Positions 8,617 through 18,574 are shown, counted from the stretch's first letter. The stretch: DNA of 56,474 nucleotides from Actinospica durhamensis (GCF_018139695.1 NZ_JAGSOG010000024.1:1-56474); one strand, 5' to 3'. Notes: a model not told the origin generated them from the letters alone. Made by a program: numbers and translations.

Positions 8617-11600
8617 GCCCGGCGCTGCACCGGCCGGACGACCTGCGCGACCTGCTCGGCATCCCGTACACCGAGGAACAGATCGAGGCGATCACCGCGC
8701 CGCTCGACCCCGGGGTGATCGTGGCCGGCGCGGGTTCCGGCAAGACCGCCGTGATGGCCGCGCGGGTGGTCTGGCTGGTGGGCACCGGCGCGGTCGGCCC
8801 GGCCGAGGTGCTTGGCCTGACCTTCACCAACAAGGCGGCCGGGGAGCTGCGCGAGCGCGTGGCCGCGGGCCTGGCCCGGCTCAGTGGAGACGCGGGGCCG
8901 TTCGATCCCGAGGCGTACCCGTCCGACGACGCCGAGGACGAGGGCGAGCCGGTGATCGCCACGTACCACGCGTACGCCGACGCCCTGATCAAGGAGCACG
9001 GCCTGCGCCTCGGCCTGGAACCCTCGGCCCGGCTGCTCGCCGACGCCAACCGCTACACCCTGGCCGCGCGCGCGGTGCGCCATGCCGAGGGTCCGTTCGA
9101 CTTCCTGCGCGGCTCGGTGGCCAATCTGGCCCGGAAGGTGATCGACCTCGACGCGGAGCTGGCCGAGCACGTGGTCGAGCCGGACCGGCTGCGCGGATGG
9201 ACCGCCGCGTTCACGGCCCGGGCCGAGTCCGAGGGCCTGCGCGAGGGCGGCCGGGCGCCGCGCGGGTACGCCGACTACTGGCGCATCGCCCGGGTCGCGC
9301 TGGAGCGGGCCGAGCTGCTCGGCCTGGTGGAGGACTACCGCGCGCTCAAACGGCACGGGGACTTCGTCGACTTCGGCGACCAGATGGCGCTGGGCACCCG
9401 GCTGGCCGAGCAGGTGCCGCAGGTCGGGCAGATCGAGCGGGAGAAGTACCGGGTGGTGCTGCTCGACGAGTATCAGGACACGTCGGTGGCACAGCGGCGG
9501 ATGCTGGCCGGGCTGTTCGGCGGCGGCCACGCGGTCACCGCGGTGGGCGACCCGTGCCAGTCCATCTACGGCTGGCGCGGTGCCTCTCCCTCCAACATCG
9601 ACCTGTTCCCCGAGCACTTCCCGCGCCGCAGCGGGGCCCCGGCCGCGCAGTACGCGCTGTCCGAGAACCGGCGCAGCGGCAGCCGCCTGCTCGCCTTCGC
9701 CAACGAGCGCTCCGGCGGCCTGCGCGAACTGCACTCCGCCGTACGGGAGCTGCGGGCCAGCGCGGACAAACAGGGCCGCGGCCGCGCGGAGGCGGCGTTC
9801 CTGGAGACCCAGCCGGAGGAGCTGGCCTGGCTCGGCGAGCGGATCCAGGGCCTGTACGACCAGGTGCGCGGGGACTGGTCCGCGATCGCGGTGCTGGTGC
9901 GGGCCGGGAACCAGATCCCGGACATCTACGCCGAGCTGCACGGGCGCGGCGTACCGGTCGAGGTGGTGGGGCTCTCCGGACTGCTGCACCTGCCGGAGAT
10001 CGCCGACCTGGTCGCCGTGCTCGACGTGCTCGACGACCCGACCGCCAACGCGTCGCTGGTGCGGCTGCTGACCGGCCCGCGCTGGCGCATCGGCCCGCGC
10101 GACCTGGCCCTGCTCGGCCGCCGGGCCCGCGACCTGGTGCGCGATCCCGGCGAGGAGCGCCGGGCCGGGCTGGACGAGGCGGTGCTCGGCGCCGATCCGA
10201 CCGACGTGGTCTCGCTCGCCGACGCGCTGGCCGACCCGGGCGGGCAGCTGCCGTTCAGCCAGGCCGCGCTGGCCAGGTTCGAACGCTGCGCCGTCGAGAT
10301 CAGGAGGCTGCGACGCTCGCTGGCCGAGCCGGTGGTCGACGTGCTGCACCGGATCCTGCAGGAGACCGGGCTCGAGGTGGAGATCGCGGCCAGCTCGGCG
10401 GCTTACCGCCAGCGCTGCGCCGAGACCGTGGGCGCGTTCCTGGCCGTGGCCGGCGGATTCACCGACCTGGAGGGCGAGTCCTCGGTCACCGCCTTCCGCG
10501 CGTTCCTCAAGGCGGCCGCGGCGCACGAGCGCGGCCTGGACGTGGACCTGCCCCCGGCCGAGCAGAAGACCGTCAAGATCCTGACGATGCACAAGGCCAA
10601 GGGCCTGGAGTGGGAGGTGGTCGCGCTCCCGCACCAGAACGCCGCCCCGGTGCGCACCGACAAGTACACGGCCAACGCCGGCAAGCTCCCGCACGAGCTG
10701 CGCGGCGACGGCGACTGGCTGCCGGAGCTCGGCCCCGAGCCGAACACCGCCGCGGCCAAGCGCTTCGACCTGCTCATGCGCGAGCACGCCGGCTACGAGG
10801 ACCAGCGGGTCGAGTACGTCGCGCTCACCCGGGCCAAGTCGCTGCTGCTGGTCTCCGGCCACGGCTGGGGCAAGACCCAGCGCAAGCCGCGCGAGGCCAA
10901 CGAGACCCTCGCCGAGCTGCGCGAACGCCTGCTGGCCGACATCGAGTTCGGCCGGGTCGAGACCTGGGCCGCGCCACCCGAGGAGGGCGCGGCCAATCCG
11001 CTGCGCGAGGCCCAGGCCGAGGCCGAGTGGCCGGCCCCGCCCGATTCGGCCGCCCGCGCCGCCCGGCTCGGCGCCGCGGCCGCCGTCAGGGGCCTGATGC
11101 GGCTGCCGGAGCAGGCCCGGCCCGCGGACGAGCCGATCGAGGACCCGCGCCAGCGGCGCGTCGTCGAGGGCTGGGACACCGACCTCGACGCACTGCTCGA
11201 GGAACTGCGCCGGGCCCAGGAGGTGCGCCGGGAGGTGCGGATGCCCGCGTCCCTTTCCGCCACCCGGCTGCTCGAGTACGTCAGGGACCGCGACGCGTTC
11301 GCCGAGCGGCTGTTTCGCCCCATGCCCCGCCCGCCGGTGCCCCAGGCCCGCCGCGGCACCGAGTTCCACGCCTGGGTGGAGGACCGCTTCGGCCAGCTCT
11401 CCCTGTTCGACGAGGCCGAGCTCGACCTGTTCGGCGACGAGGACGTGCGACCGGACCCGGCGTTCGGCGAGGACCTCGACGAGCTCAAGGCGTCGTTCCT
11501 GCGCACCGAGTACGCCGAGCGCCCGCCGCTTCGGGTCGAGGCCCCGTTCCAGCTCGTGCTCGGCGGCCGGATCGTGCGCGGCCGGATCGACGCCGTCTAC

Positions 11601-11864
11601 CGGCTCGACCCCGAGCGCCCCTTCGGCCGCCGCCGCACCAAGCACCCGCTCGACTACGAGGTGGTCGACTGGAAGACCGGCCACGGCCACGGCGCCGACC
11701 CGCTCCAGCTCGCGATCTACCGCCTGGCCTGGGCCGAGCTGGCCGGCGTCCCGATCGAGCGGGTCAGCGCCGCGTTCCTCTACGTGCGCACCGGCGAGGT
11801 GGCCCGCCCCCGCTCGCTGCCCGGCCGCGCGGCGCTGGAGAAGATCCTGCGCGCTGCGCCGTGA
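8613..11864 (+). CDS. adnB: AdnB-type helicase-nuclease subunit
   Basis: 1083 residues, the partner of the preceding AdnA-like protein. It has Walker A GAGSGKTA near residue 40, LTFTNKAAGEL, DEYQDT at 285-290, GDPCQSIYGWRGA, MHKAKGLEWE and YVALTRAKSLLL, all intact for an active SF1A translocase. The C-terminus carries a PD-(D/E)XK nuclease with Asp993 in GRIDAVY and VVDWKTG (Asp1019, Lys1021). There is no C-terminal cysteine cluster, so the Fe-S nuclease is AdnA's. The TTG start at 8613 overlaps the adnA stop by 4 nt and has GGGAG at 8600-8604 eight nt upstream. The reading frame stays open far upstream inside adnA, but that is a frame shadow. In AdnAB, AdnB is described as the main motor. 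Confidence 0.88.
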   Translation: MSPALHRPDDLRDLLGIPYTEEQIEAITAPLDPGVIVAGAGSGKTAVMAARVVWLVGTGAVGPAEVLGLTFTNKAAGELRERVAAGLARLSGDAGPFDPEAYPSDDAEDEGEPVIATYHAYADALIKEHGLRLGLEPSARLLADANRYTLAARAVRHAEGPFDFLRGSVANLARKVIDLDAELAEHVVEPDRLRGWTAAFTARAESEGLREGGRAPRGYADYWRIARVALERAELLGLVEDYRALKRHGDFVDFGDQMALGTRLAEQVPQVGQIEREKYRVVLLDEYQDTSVAQRRMLAGLFGGGHAVTAVGDPCQSIYGWRGASPSNIDLFPEHFPRRSGAPAAQYALSENRRSGSRLLAFANERSGGLRELHSAVRELRASADKQGRGRAEAAFLETQPEELAWLGERIQGLYDQVRGDWSAIAVLVRAGNQIPDIYAELHGRGVPVEVVGLSGLLHLPEIADLVAVLDVLDDPTANASLVRLLTGPRWRIGPRDLALLGRRARDLVRDPGEERRAGLDEAVLGADPTDVVSLADALADPGGQLPFSQAALARFERCAVEIRRLRRSLAEPVVDVLHRILQETGLEVEIAASSAAYRQRCAETVGAFLAVAGGFTDLEGESSVTAFRAFLKAAAAHERGLDVDLPPAEQKTVKILTMHKAKGLEWEVVALPHQNAAPVRTDKYTANAGKLPHELRGDGDWLPELGPEPNTAAAKRFDLLMREHAGYEDQRVEYVALTRAKSLLLVSGHGWGKTQRKPREANETLAELRERLLADIEFGRVETWAAPPEEGAANPLREAQAEAEWPAPPDSAARAARLGAAAAVRGLMRLPEQARPADEPIEDPRQRRVVEGWDTDLDALLEELRRAQEVRREVRMPASLSATRLLEYVRDRDAFAERLFRPMPRPPVPQARRGTEFHAWVEDRFGQLSLFDEAELDLFGDEDVRPDPAFGEDLDELKASFLRTEYAERPPLRVEAPFQLVLGGRIVRGRIDAVYRLDPERPFGRRRTKHPLDYEVVDWKTGHGHGADPLQLAIYRLAWAELAGVPIERVSAAFLYVRTGEVARPRSLPGRAALEKILRAAP

Positions 11865-11990
11865 CCGCCTGAGCACGCACGGGTGCCCGCCCGTCCCCAA
11901 CGGTGGAATCCCGCTGCGGGAAAAGCCGGATACCTGGTAGAAACGACGCACAAGCCGGACGAGATCACCGTCACGAGCGAAGGGTGCCCG

Positions 11991-13202
11991 ATGGAGTTCA
12001 AGCAGTCGCGAAAGCTGTCCGAGGTCCAGTACGACCTGCGCGGCCCGGTGCTTGTGCGAGCTAAGGAGCTCGAGGCCCAGGGGCACTCGATCCTCAAGCT
12101 GAACATCGGCAACCCGGCCCCGTTCGGCTTCGAGTCGCCGGACGAGCTGATCCGCGACATCATCCGGAACCTGCCGGGATCGCACGGGTACGGCGACTCC
12201 AAGGGGCTGCCCTCGGCGCGGCGGGCGGTGGCGCAGTCCTACCAGACCCGCGGCCTGCCGATCGTGGACATCGAGGACGTCTATATCGGCAACGGCGTCT
12301 CCGAGCTGATCGCGATGGTGCTCAACGGGCTGCTCGACCAAGGCGACGAGGTGCTGGTGCCCGCGCCGGACTACCCGCTGTGGACCGGGGCGACCGCGCT
12401 GGCCGGGGGCCGGCCGGTGCACTACCGCTGTGACGAGCAGGCCGGCTGGGCGCCGGACCTGGCCGACATAGAGGCCAAGGTGAGCGACCGCACCAAGGCG
12501 ATCGTCATCATCAACCCGAACAACCCGACCGGCGCGGTCTACTCGCCCGAGGTCGTCGACGCGCTGGTGGAGATCGCCCGGCGCAACCAGCTGATGGTCC
12601 TGTCGGACGAGATCTACGACCGGATCCTGTACGACGCCGCGACCCACCGGCCCACCGCCCTGTCCTGCCCGGACCTGGTCTGCATCACCTTCAACGGCCT
12701 GTCCAAGATCTACCGCTCGGCCGGCTACCGGATGGGCTGGATGGTCATCAGCGGCCCCAAGGAGCACGCCCGCGACTTCCTCGAGGGCCTCGAGGTGCTG
12801 GCCAACCTGCGCCTGGGCCCGAACGTGCCGGTGCAGCACGCGATCCAGGCCGCGCTCGGCGGCTTCCAGTCGATCGACCAGCTGGTCGAGCCCGGCGGCC
12901 GCCTCTACGAGCAGCGCGAGCTGACCTGGCGCATGCTCAACGAGATCCCCGGCGTCTCGTGCACCCGGCCGATGGGCGCGATCTACGCCTTCCCGCGTCT
13001 GGACCCCAAGGTCTACCGGATCGAGAACGACGAGCGCTTCGTGATGGACCTGCTCAACGCGGAGAAGACGCTGGTCATGCACGGCACCGCGTTCAACTGG
13101 CCGGAGCCGGACCACTTCCGCATCGTCACCCTGCCGCGGGTGGACGACCTCGAGGCGGCCATAGAGGGCCTGGCCAGGTTCCTGTCCACCTACCGGCAGT
13201 AG
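11991..13202 (+). CDS. PLP-dependent aminotransferase, AlaA-like
   Basis: 403 residues, fold-type I aminotransferase of the AlaA/AspC-like class. It interconverts an amino acid and 2-oxo acid, most likely alanine/pyruvate with glutamate/2-oxoglutarate. Visible family marks are the N-terminal GNPAPFGF, INPNNPTGAVYS, the cofactor-facing SDEIYDRILYD, PLP lysine Lys239 in NGLSKIYRSAGYR, and the substrate arginine in DHFRIVTLP. The ATG at 11991 is preceded by GAAGGG about 7 nt upstream. It follows adnB after 126 nt and precedes a dipeptidase, a plausible amino-acid-catabolism pair inserted in the DNA-repair block. Exact amino-acid preference cannot be seen. Confidence 0.85.
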   Translation: MEFKQSRKLSEVQYDLRGPVLVRAKELEAQGHSILKLNIGNPAPFGFESPDELIRDIIRNLPGSHGYGDSKGLPSARRAVAQSYQTRGLPIVDIEDVYIGNGVSELIAMVLNGLLDQGDEVLVPAPDYPLWTGATALAGGRPVHYRCDEQAGWAPDLADIEAKVSDRTKAIVIINPNNPTGAVYSPEVVDALVEIARRNQLMVLSDEIYDRILYDAATHRPTALSCPDLVCITFNGLSKIYRSAGYRMGWMVISGPKEHARDFLEGLEVLANLRLGPNVPVQHAIQAALGGFQSIDQLVEPGGRLYEQRELTWRMLNEIPGVSCTRPMGAIYAFPRLDPKVYRIENDERFVMDLLNAEKTLVMHGTAFNWPEPDHFRIVTLPRVDDLEAAIEGLARFLSTYRQ

Positions 13203-13288
13203 CCGCACGTCAACGCGCGCCTGCCGCGGCCCCGTCCGCCGTGCCCGGTAGCACGGTGGCCGGGGCCGCACCCGTTACGCTGTGGCCC

Positions 13289-14701
13289 ATGGCTCAGATC
13301 CGGGAATATGTAACGGACAACGCGGGCGAGTTCTTCGAGGACCTGAAGGATTGGCTGCGCATCCCGTCCATCTCCAGCGACCCCGACCGGGTCGCGGACG
13401 TACGCGCCAGCGCCGAGTGGCTGGCCGCGAAGCTTCGCGCCGACGGCTTCCCCGTCGTCGAGGTCTGGGAGACCGGCGGCGGCGCCGGGCTGCCCAGCGT
13501 CTTCGCCGAGTGGCCCTCCGGCGACCCGGACGCGCCCACCGTGGCCGTCTACGGACACCACGACGTACAGCCGGTCACCCCGCTCGAACTGTGGCAGACC
13601 GGCCCGTTCGAGCCGACCGAGCGCGACGGGCGGATCTACGCGCGCGGCGCCGCGGACGACAAGGGCCAGATCTTCTTCCACACCCTTGGCCTGAAGGCGC
13701 ACCTGGCCGCCACCGGCCGCACCGCCCCCGCGGTCAACCTCAAGCTGATCGTGGAGGGCGAGGAGGAGAGCGGCTCGCCGCACTTCGCCGCCCTGCTGCG
13801 CGAGCACGCCGACCGGCTGGCCTGCGACGTGGTCGTGGTCTCGGACACCGGCATGTGGGCCAAGGACACCCCGACCTCGTGCACCGGCATGCGGGGCCTG
13901 ATCGCGGCCGAGGTGGACTTCACCGGCCCGCACGGGGACGTGCACTCCGGCTCGTTCGGCGGCGCGATCCCGAACCCGATCACCGAGCTGGTGCGGGTGC
14001 TCGCGCAGCTGCACGACGCCGAGCGCAAGGTGACCCTCGCGGGCTTCTACGACGGCATCGTGGAGCTGTCGGAGACCGACCGCGAGCTGATCGCCAAGCT
14101 GCCGTTCGACGAGCAGGAGTGGCTCGGCAACGCCAAGTCCACCGCGGCCGTGGGCGAGGCCGGCTACTCCACCCTGGAGCGGGTCTGGGCCCGGCCGACC
14201 GCCGAGATCAACGGGATCTACGGCGGCCACACCGGCCCCGGCGGGAAGACGATCGTGCCCTCCGAGGCGCACGCGAAGCTCTCGTTCCGGCTGGTGGCCG
14301 GGCAGGAGCCGACCGAGGTGGCCAAGGCCTTCGAGATGTGGATCGCCGAGCGGGTGCCGGCCGGGATCACCGCGGCGGTGCGCTTCGAGGGCGAGGGCGT
14401 GCGCCCCTGCCTGACCCCGCTTGACCACCCGGCGCTGCAGTCGGTCAGCCGGGCGCTGGGCCGCGCGTTCGCCGAGGACCCGGCCACGCCGCGGGAGATC
14501 CTCTACACCCGCGAGGGCGGTTCGGGCCCCGAGGCCGACCTGCAGGACGTGCTCGGCGCGCCGGTGGTGTTCCTCGGCATCTCGCTGCCGGACGACGGCT
14601 GGCACGGGCCGAACGAGAAGGTCGACATGGACCTGCTGCTCAAGGGCGCGGAGGCGGCCGCCCACCTGTGGGCCGACCTGGCCGAGCACGGCCTGGGCTG
14701 A
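13289..14701 (+). CDS. M20-family metallo-dipeptidase (CNDP-like)
   Basis: 470 residues, M20 peptidase of the dipeptidase/carnosinase-like group. It is cytosolic and hydrolyses dipeptides using two metal ions. Metal-ligand segments are YGHHDVQP, ARGAADDKGQ, EGEEESGS, SDTGMW and the late DDGWHGPNEKVD. The lid/dimer domain lies between about residues 195 and 330. No Shine-Dalgarno is visible. A TACGCT hexamer ends 7 nt before the ATG, so the mRNA may be leaderless, though no good -35 is seen. It follows the aminotransferase by 86 nt on the same strand, so the pair may salvage peptide nitrogen. A strong terminator follows immediately. Confidence 0.87.
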   Translation: MAQIREYVTDNAGEFFEDLKDWLRIPSISSDPDRVADVRASAEWLAAKLRADGFPVVEVWETGGGAGLPSVFAEWPSGDPDAPTVAVYGHHDVQPVTPLELWQTGPFEPTERDGRIYARGAADDKGQIFFHTLGLKAHLAATGRTAPAVNLKLIVEGEEESGSPHFAALLREHADRLACDVVVVSDTGMWAKDTPTSCTGMRGLIAAEVDFTGPHGDVHSGSFGGAIPNPITELVRVLAQLHDAERKVTLAGFYDGIVELSETDRELIAKLPFDEQEWLGNAKSTAAVGEAGYSTLERVWARPTAEINGIYGGHTGPGGKTIVPSEAHAKLSFRLVAGQEPTEVAKAFEMWIAERVPAGITAAVRFEGEGVRPCLTPLDHPALQSVSRALGRAFAEDPATPREILYTREGGSGPEADLQDVLGAPVVFLGISLPDDGWHGPNEKVDMDLLLKGAEAAAHLWADLAEHGLG

Positions 14702-14708
14702 GTCCGCA

Positions 14709-14750
14709 CCCGGGCCGGGCGGTCCGCGCATCCGAACCGCCCGGCCCGGG
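14709..14750 (+). terminator. Strong hairpin terminator after dipeptidase gene
   Basis: A perfect 15-bp GC-rich stem (14709-14723 with 14736-14750) with a 12-nt loop starts 8 nt after the stop codon. There is no U-tract, as is common in high-GC actinomycetes. Confidence 0.7.
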
Positions 14751-14883
14751 CACAATCCGGCGTGTCGGGAACAAACCGGCGTCGCCGGTAGTTGTCTCGT
14801 CGGGCCCAAGATCGTGATGGGTGCGGGCCCGGGATGGGCGAGACGTGAACAATGGACGCATGACAAGACCAGGGGGAGGCGGC

Positions 14884-15846
14884 ATGGCGGATCCGCGCGA
14901 TGTGCTGACCGGGCCGTTGGGCCGGCTGGCGTTGGCCCGGTCCAGTGTGGACCGGCAGGCAGAGCTGCGGCTCGACGAACCGGCCCTGGCCGCGGCCTGG
15001 TCGAACCCGGACACGCAGGTGCTCGTGGTGAGCGAGGGCCGGGCACTGGTGGTCGACGAGCTCGACCCCGCCGGCGACGAGGGCCCGCTGGCCCGGCTGG
15101 TGCTGCTGCCCTCGCTGGACGCGCCGGAGGGCGAGCGCTTCTTCCTCGGCCGGGACGAGCGCGGCGTGGCCTATTTCGCCGTGCCCGCCGAGGCTCTGCC
15201 GGGCCGTCAGGACGGCGACGCGCGCCCGGGCTCGCTGCGCGAGGTCGGCCTGCTGCTCTCCGATCGCGACGCCGGCCTGCTCACCCACGCCGTGGCGCTG
15301 GAGTACTGGCACCGCAGTCACCGCTTCTGCTCGCGCTGCGGCCACCGCACCCAGCCGGCCGCGGCCGGCCACGTGCGCCGCTGTGCCCAGTGCGGCACCG
15401 AGCACTACCCGCGCACCGACCCCGCGGTGATCATGGCGGTGACGGACCGGGAGGACCGGCTGCTGCTCGGCCGCCAGTCGGCCTGGGACCCGCACCGCTT
15501 CTCCGTGCTGGCCGGCTTCGTCGAGCCGGGCGAGTCGCTCGAGGCGGCCGTCGCCCGCGAGGTGCACGAGGAGGCGGGGCTGACCGTCACCGAGGTCGAG
15601 TACCTCGGCAGCCAGCCCTGGCCGTTCCCGTGCAGCCTGATGCTGGGCTTCCGCGCGGTGGTCGACGACCCGGAGGCGGTGCGCGCGGACGGGGACGAGC
15701 TGCAGGAGGTGCGCTGGTTCAGCCGCGCCGAGCTCGCCGCGGCCATCGCGGCCGGCGAGGTGGTGCCCTCGGGCCGGATCTCCATCGCCCGCTCGCTGAT
15801 CGAGCACTGGTTCGGCGCGGACTGGGTGACCCCGCCCGGAGAGTGA
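14884..15846 (+). CDS. nudC: NAD(+) diphosphatase / RNA deNADding Nudix hydrolase NudC
   Basis: 320 residues. NudC hydrolyses NAD(H) to NMN(H) plus AMP and removes NAD caps from RNA. A zinc ribbon with two CxxC pairs (FCSRCG and RRCAQCG) stands before the catalytic domain. The Nudix box is GFVEPGESLEAAVAREV followed by HEEAG, with the catalytic glutamates intact. The NudC-specific SQPWPFPCSLM motif follows, which separates it from other Nudix enzymes. I chose ATG 14884 because GGGGGAGG lies at 14872-14879; an in-frame ATG at 14860 is the alternative. nudC stands next to uvrD2 and adnAB in mycobacteria as well. Confidence 0.93.
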   Translation: MADPRDVLTGPLGRLALARSSVDRQAELRLDEPALAAAWSNPDTQVLVVSEGRALVVDELDPAGDEGPLARLVLLPSLDAPEGERFFLGRDERGVAYFAVPAEALPGRQDGDARPGSLREVGLLLSDRDAGLLTHAVALEYWHRSHRFCSRCGHRTQPAAAGHVRRCAQCGTEHYPRTDPAVIMAVTDREDRLLLGRQSAWDPHRFSVLAGFVEPGESLEAAVAREVHEEAGLTVTEVEYLGSQPWPFPCSLMLGFRAVVDDPEAVRADGDELQEVRWFSRAELAAAIAAGEVVPSGRISIARSLIEHWFGADWVTPPGE

Positions 15847-15862
15847 GCACGCGCCGGATTTT

Positions 15863-15922
15863 CGTCGCGGGGCGCTGCGGCGGACACCGGCCCACGGGTG
15901 TCCGACGGCGCGCCCCGCGACG
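15863..15922. terminator. Bipartite hairpin between convergent nudC and ABC ATPase genes
   Basis: An outer perfect 13-bp stem (15863-15875 with 15910-15922) encloses an inner 7-bp stem (15882-15888 with 15897-15903). It fills the 97-nt gap between two convergent genes and can serve as a terminator in both directions. Confidence 0.7.
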
Positions 15923-15943
15923 GGATCCGGGGCCGACGCGGGG

Positions 15944-17041
15944 TCAGCGGGTGGCGTAGAGCCTGCGGCCGGTGGTCGGCTCGAAGTAGTGGATCTCGCT
16001 CGGGTCCACCGAGATGCCCACCGCCGTGCCCGGATTCGGGGCCCGGCCGGGTTCGCAGCGTACGATCACGTCGCGGCGGCGGTCGCCCAGGCCCGCGTTG
16101 CAGTGCGCGTAGGTGACGTAGCCCAGGTTCTCCACCTGCTCCACGTGCGCGAACAGGCCCTTGCCGGGCGGGGCCAGCCTGACCTTGTCCGGGCGGAAGC
16201 CCACCGTGACCTCGGGTCCGGCCAGCTCGGAGACCATCCGCCGGCCGATCGGCAGCTCCACCACGTCCACGTCGCCGAGCAGCGCCCAGTCGTGCTCGAC
16301 CCGGGCCGAGAGCAGGTTCATCGGCGGGGAGCCGACGAAGCCGGCCACGTAGGCGTTCGACGGGTTGTCATACAGCACCCGCGGGGAGTCGCACTGGAGC
16401 AGGATGCCGTCGCGCAGCACCGCGATCCGATCGCCCATGGTCATGGCCTCGGTCTGATCGTGCGTCACGTACAGCATCGTGGTGCCCAGACGCCGCTGCA
16501 GGTTCGAGATCTGCCCGCGCACCTCGGCCCGCAGCTTGGCGTCGAGCGCGCCGAGCGGCTCGTCCATCAGGTAGACCTGCGGCTCGCGCATCATGGCCCG
16601 GCCCATCGCGACGCGCTGCTGCTCGCCGCCGGAGAGCGTGCGCGGGAGGCGTTCGAGGGTCGGGGTGAGGTCGAGCTGCGCGGCCATCCGGCGGACCCGG
16701 CGGGCCACGGCGGAGTGCGGGGCGCCGGTCAGGGTGAGCCGGAACCCGAGGTTCTCGGCCACGGTCATCTGCGGGTAGAGCGCGTAACTCTGGAAGACCA
16801 TGGCGATGTCGCGCTCGCCCGGTTCCAGATCGGTCACGTCTCTGCCGTCGATGTGTATCGAGCCCGATTCCACCGTCTCGAGCCCGGCGAGCATCCGCAG
16901 CGCCGTGGTCTTACCGCTGCCGCTGGCTCCGAGCAGCACCATGAACTCGCCCGATTCCACGGACAGGTTCAGCTTGTCCACGGCGGGCTTGCGGTTGCCC
17001 GGATAACGGTGGGAAGCCTCCACGTATTCGACACTGGCCAC
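15944..17041 (-). CDS. Sugar ABC transporter ATPase, MsiK/UgpC-like
   Basis: About 365 residues. This is the ATP-hydrolysing subunit of carbohydrate importers of the MalK/MsiK type, which in streptomycetes serves many sugar permeases. Walker A is GASGSGKTT (38-46), followed by Q-loop MVFQSYALYP, signature LSGGEQQRVAMGRAM, Walker B VYLMDEPLGALD and H-loop TLMYVTHDQTEAMT-like sequence. The C-terminal third is the TOBE/regulatory domain typical of MalK. No permease or binding protein is adjacent, which suits a shared ATPase. The start is uncertain: GTG at 17041 gives the usual N-terminus, while ATG at 17056 or 17065 would add 5-8 residues. No strong Shine-Dalgarno is visible. Confidence 0.87.
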   Translation of the reverse strand: MASVEYVEASHRYPGNRKPAVDKLNLSVESGEFMVLLGASGSGKTTALRMLAGLETVESGSIHIDGRDVTDLEPGERDIAMVFQSYALYPQMTVAENLGFRLTLTGAPHSAVARRVRRMAAQLDLTPTLERLPRTLSGGEQQRVAMGRAMMREPQVYLMDEPLGALDAKLRAEVRGQISNLQRRLGTTMLYVTHDQTEAMTMGDRIAVLRDGILLQCDSPRVLYDNPSNAYVAGFVGSPPMNLLSARVEHDWALLGDVDVVELPIGRRMVSELAGPEVTVGFRPDKVRLAPPGKGLFAHVEQVENLGYVTYAHCNAGLGDRRRDVIVRCEPGRAPNPGTAVGISVDPSEIHYFEPTTGRRLYATR

Positions 17042-17272
17042 GAGTTTCCATCCCATTGCCCACAAGCGGTACGTACGACGATGTGCGTGGTGCGTGTGCG
17101 GTGCTTTGGTGCTGGTGGTTCCAGGCGTGCGCGGGTCATCGCGCGAGGTGCCGGTGTCAGGCCGCGACTTCTGAAGGGTTCGGACATTGAGGTGCGACCT
17201 GGCGTGAGCACAGAGTTAAGCACACTGGACGGCTCTACGTCTTGCCCTGTCCACGGAGAGTTCCGCGAGCGG

Positions 17273-18574
17273 TCAGGCCGTCACGTCTACCGGGGTCGGC
17301 AGGGTACTGACGTGCACGGCGCGTTCGACGTGTTCGAGGCGCCGCAGACATCCGCGACGCTGCATGCCGCAGGCCCCGAGCACGACGGTGCCGAGCGCGA
17401 GCCAGCCGACCGGCCCGGTGGTCAGGACGGCGCCGGTCAGCACCAGCGGGCCGAGGCTCTTCTGCGTGGACTGCGACATTCCGGCCACGCCGAGGTAGGC
17501 CGCGCGGGCCGAACTCGGGGCGAGGGAGACGGCCAGTTCCCAGGAGCTGACCGAGCGCATGAGTTCGGCGAGCGTCACCAGCAGCGCCGCCGCGATCAGC
17601 AGTAGCGAACTGAGCCAGGGCCCGCAGAACGGTGCCAGCGCGAGCGTGCCGCAGCAGGCGAGCAGTGCCACGCCGTAGCGCCGGACCGCGGTGGTCGCCT
17701 CGCGCGGCCCGCGGGTGGCGGCCGAGACGCGCATCTGCAGTACGACCACGAGCACGGTGTTGACGATCAGGAAGACGGGGACGAGCGCGTGCGGCGCGGA
17801 CGTGCGGGTGAGCAGCCACAGCGGCAGGCCGACGTTGAGGATCGAGTCGTCGAGGGACATGAAGACGTCGAGGAAGACGAATCGGAGATAGCCGCGGTCC
17901 CGCCAGGGCGAGGTGGCGGCCGGGGCTTCGAGCCCTGAGGCGCCGGCGCTCGCGCGCTTGGCGGCCGCGGGCACGACCGAGGCGGGGATCCGGCGCACCT
18001 GCACGGCGGCGGCGACGAAGGAGAGCGCGTCGAGGAGGATCAGCACGCGATAGGCGTCACGGGTGCCGACGGTCAGGGCGAGCGCGGCGATGCCGGCGCC
18101 GAGCGCGTACGCGGCGTTGGCGACACTGCGGAACAGGCCCTGGTAGGTGGCCCGGTCGGGCCCGGCGACCTCGGCGGCGAAGAGCATCTCGAGCATCCGC
18201 GCGGCCCGGTCGCCGAAGAGCGTGACCGCGACGGCCGGGAGCAGCACGGCGAAGGAGGTGCTGGAGAGGATGACCAGCAGCGCGCACAGCCGCAGCAGGT
18301 GGGCGCCGATCAGCACCGTGCGCGCGGGGATGTGCGCGGCCAGCCGTCCGGCGACCGGCGATCCGAACACGCCGACCGCGGCGGCGAGGCCGAGCATCAC
18401 CCCGACGCGCTGGGCGTCGAGACCGGCCTCGACGGTGAAGTAGAGCACCGCGGCCGAGTTCCACACGCCGGAGCCGGTGCGGTCGATGAACTGCGCGGTG
18501 AGCATGCGCCGCGCGACCGTGCCCCCGGGCGGGTTGCGCAGTTGCGTCCACAGCCCGTCGCGCGTGCGGCTCAT
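17273..18574 (-). CDS. MFS transporter (putative exporter)
   Basis: 433 residues, about 12 hydrophobic helices, with the MFS loop 2-3 signature in degenerate form (SPVAGRLAAHIPAR) and AGLDAQRVGVMLGLAAA before it. The architecture resembles drug or metabolite exporters of the MFS_1 family. The substrate is unknown. The ATG is preceded by GGGGAGG about 7 nt upstream. Immediately upstream of that lies the long inverted repeat at 18589-18664, which carries two copies of a 15-mer also found in front of acnA. The exporter is therefore probably controlled by a regulator of that motif, possibly one sensing a tricarboxylic-acid-cycle metabolite (inference). Confidence 0.8.
   Translation of the reverse strand: MSRTRDGLWTQLRNPPGGTVARRMLTAQFIDRTGSGVWNSAAVLYFTVEAGLDAQRVGVMLGLAAAVGVFGSPVAGRLAAHIPARTVLIGAHLLRLCALLVILSSTSFAVLLPAVAVTLFGDRAARMLEMLFAAEVAGPDRATYQGLFRSVANAAYALGAGIAALALTVGTRDAYRVLILLDALSFVAAAVQVRRIPASVVPAAAKRASAGASGLEAPAATSPWRDRGYLRFVFLDVFMSLDDSILNVGLPLWLLTRTSAPHALVPVFLIVNTVLVVVLQMRVSAATRGPREATTAVRRYGVALLACCGTLALAPFCGPWLSSLLLIAAALLVTLAELMRSVSSWELAVSLAPSSARAAYLGVAGMSQSTQKSLGPLVLTGAVLTTGPVGWLALGTVVLGACGMQRRGCLRRLEHVERAVHVSTLPTPVDVTA

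Noticed and set aside
5215..13271. Very long minus-strand open frames opposite adnA, adnB and the aminotransferase
   Set aside because: They are low-complexity His/Arg/Gly/Ala translations with no known domain, produced by extreme GC at codon third positions of the real plus-strand genes.
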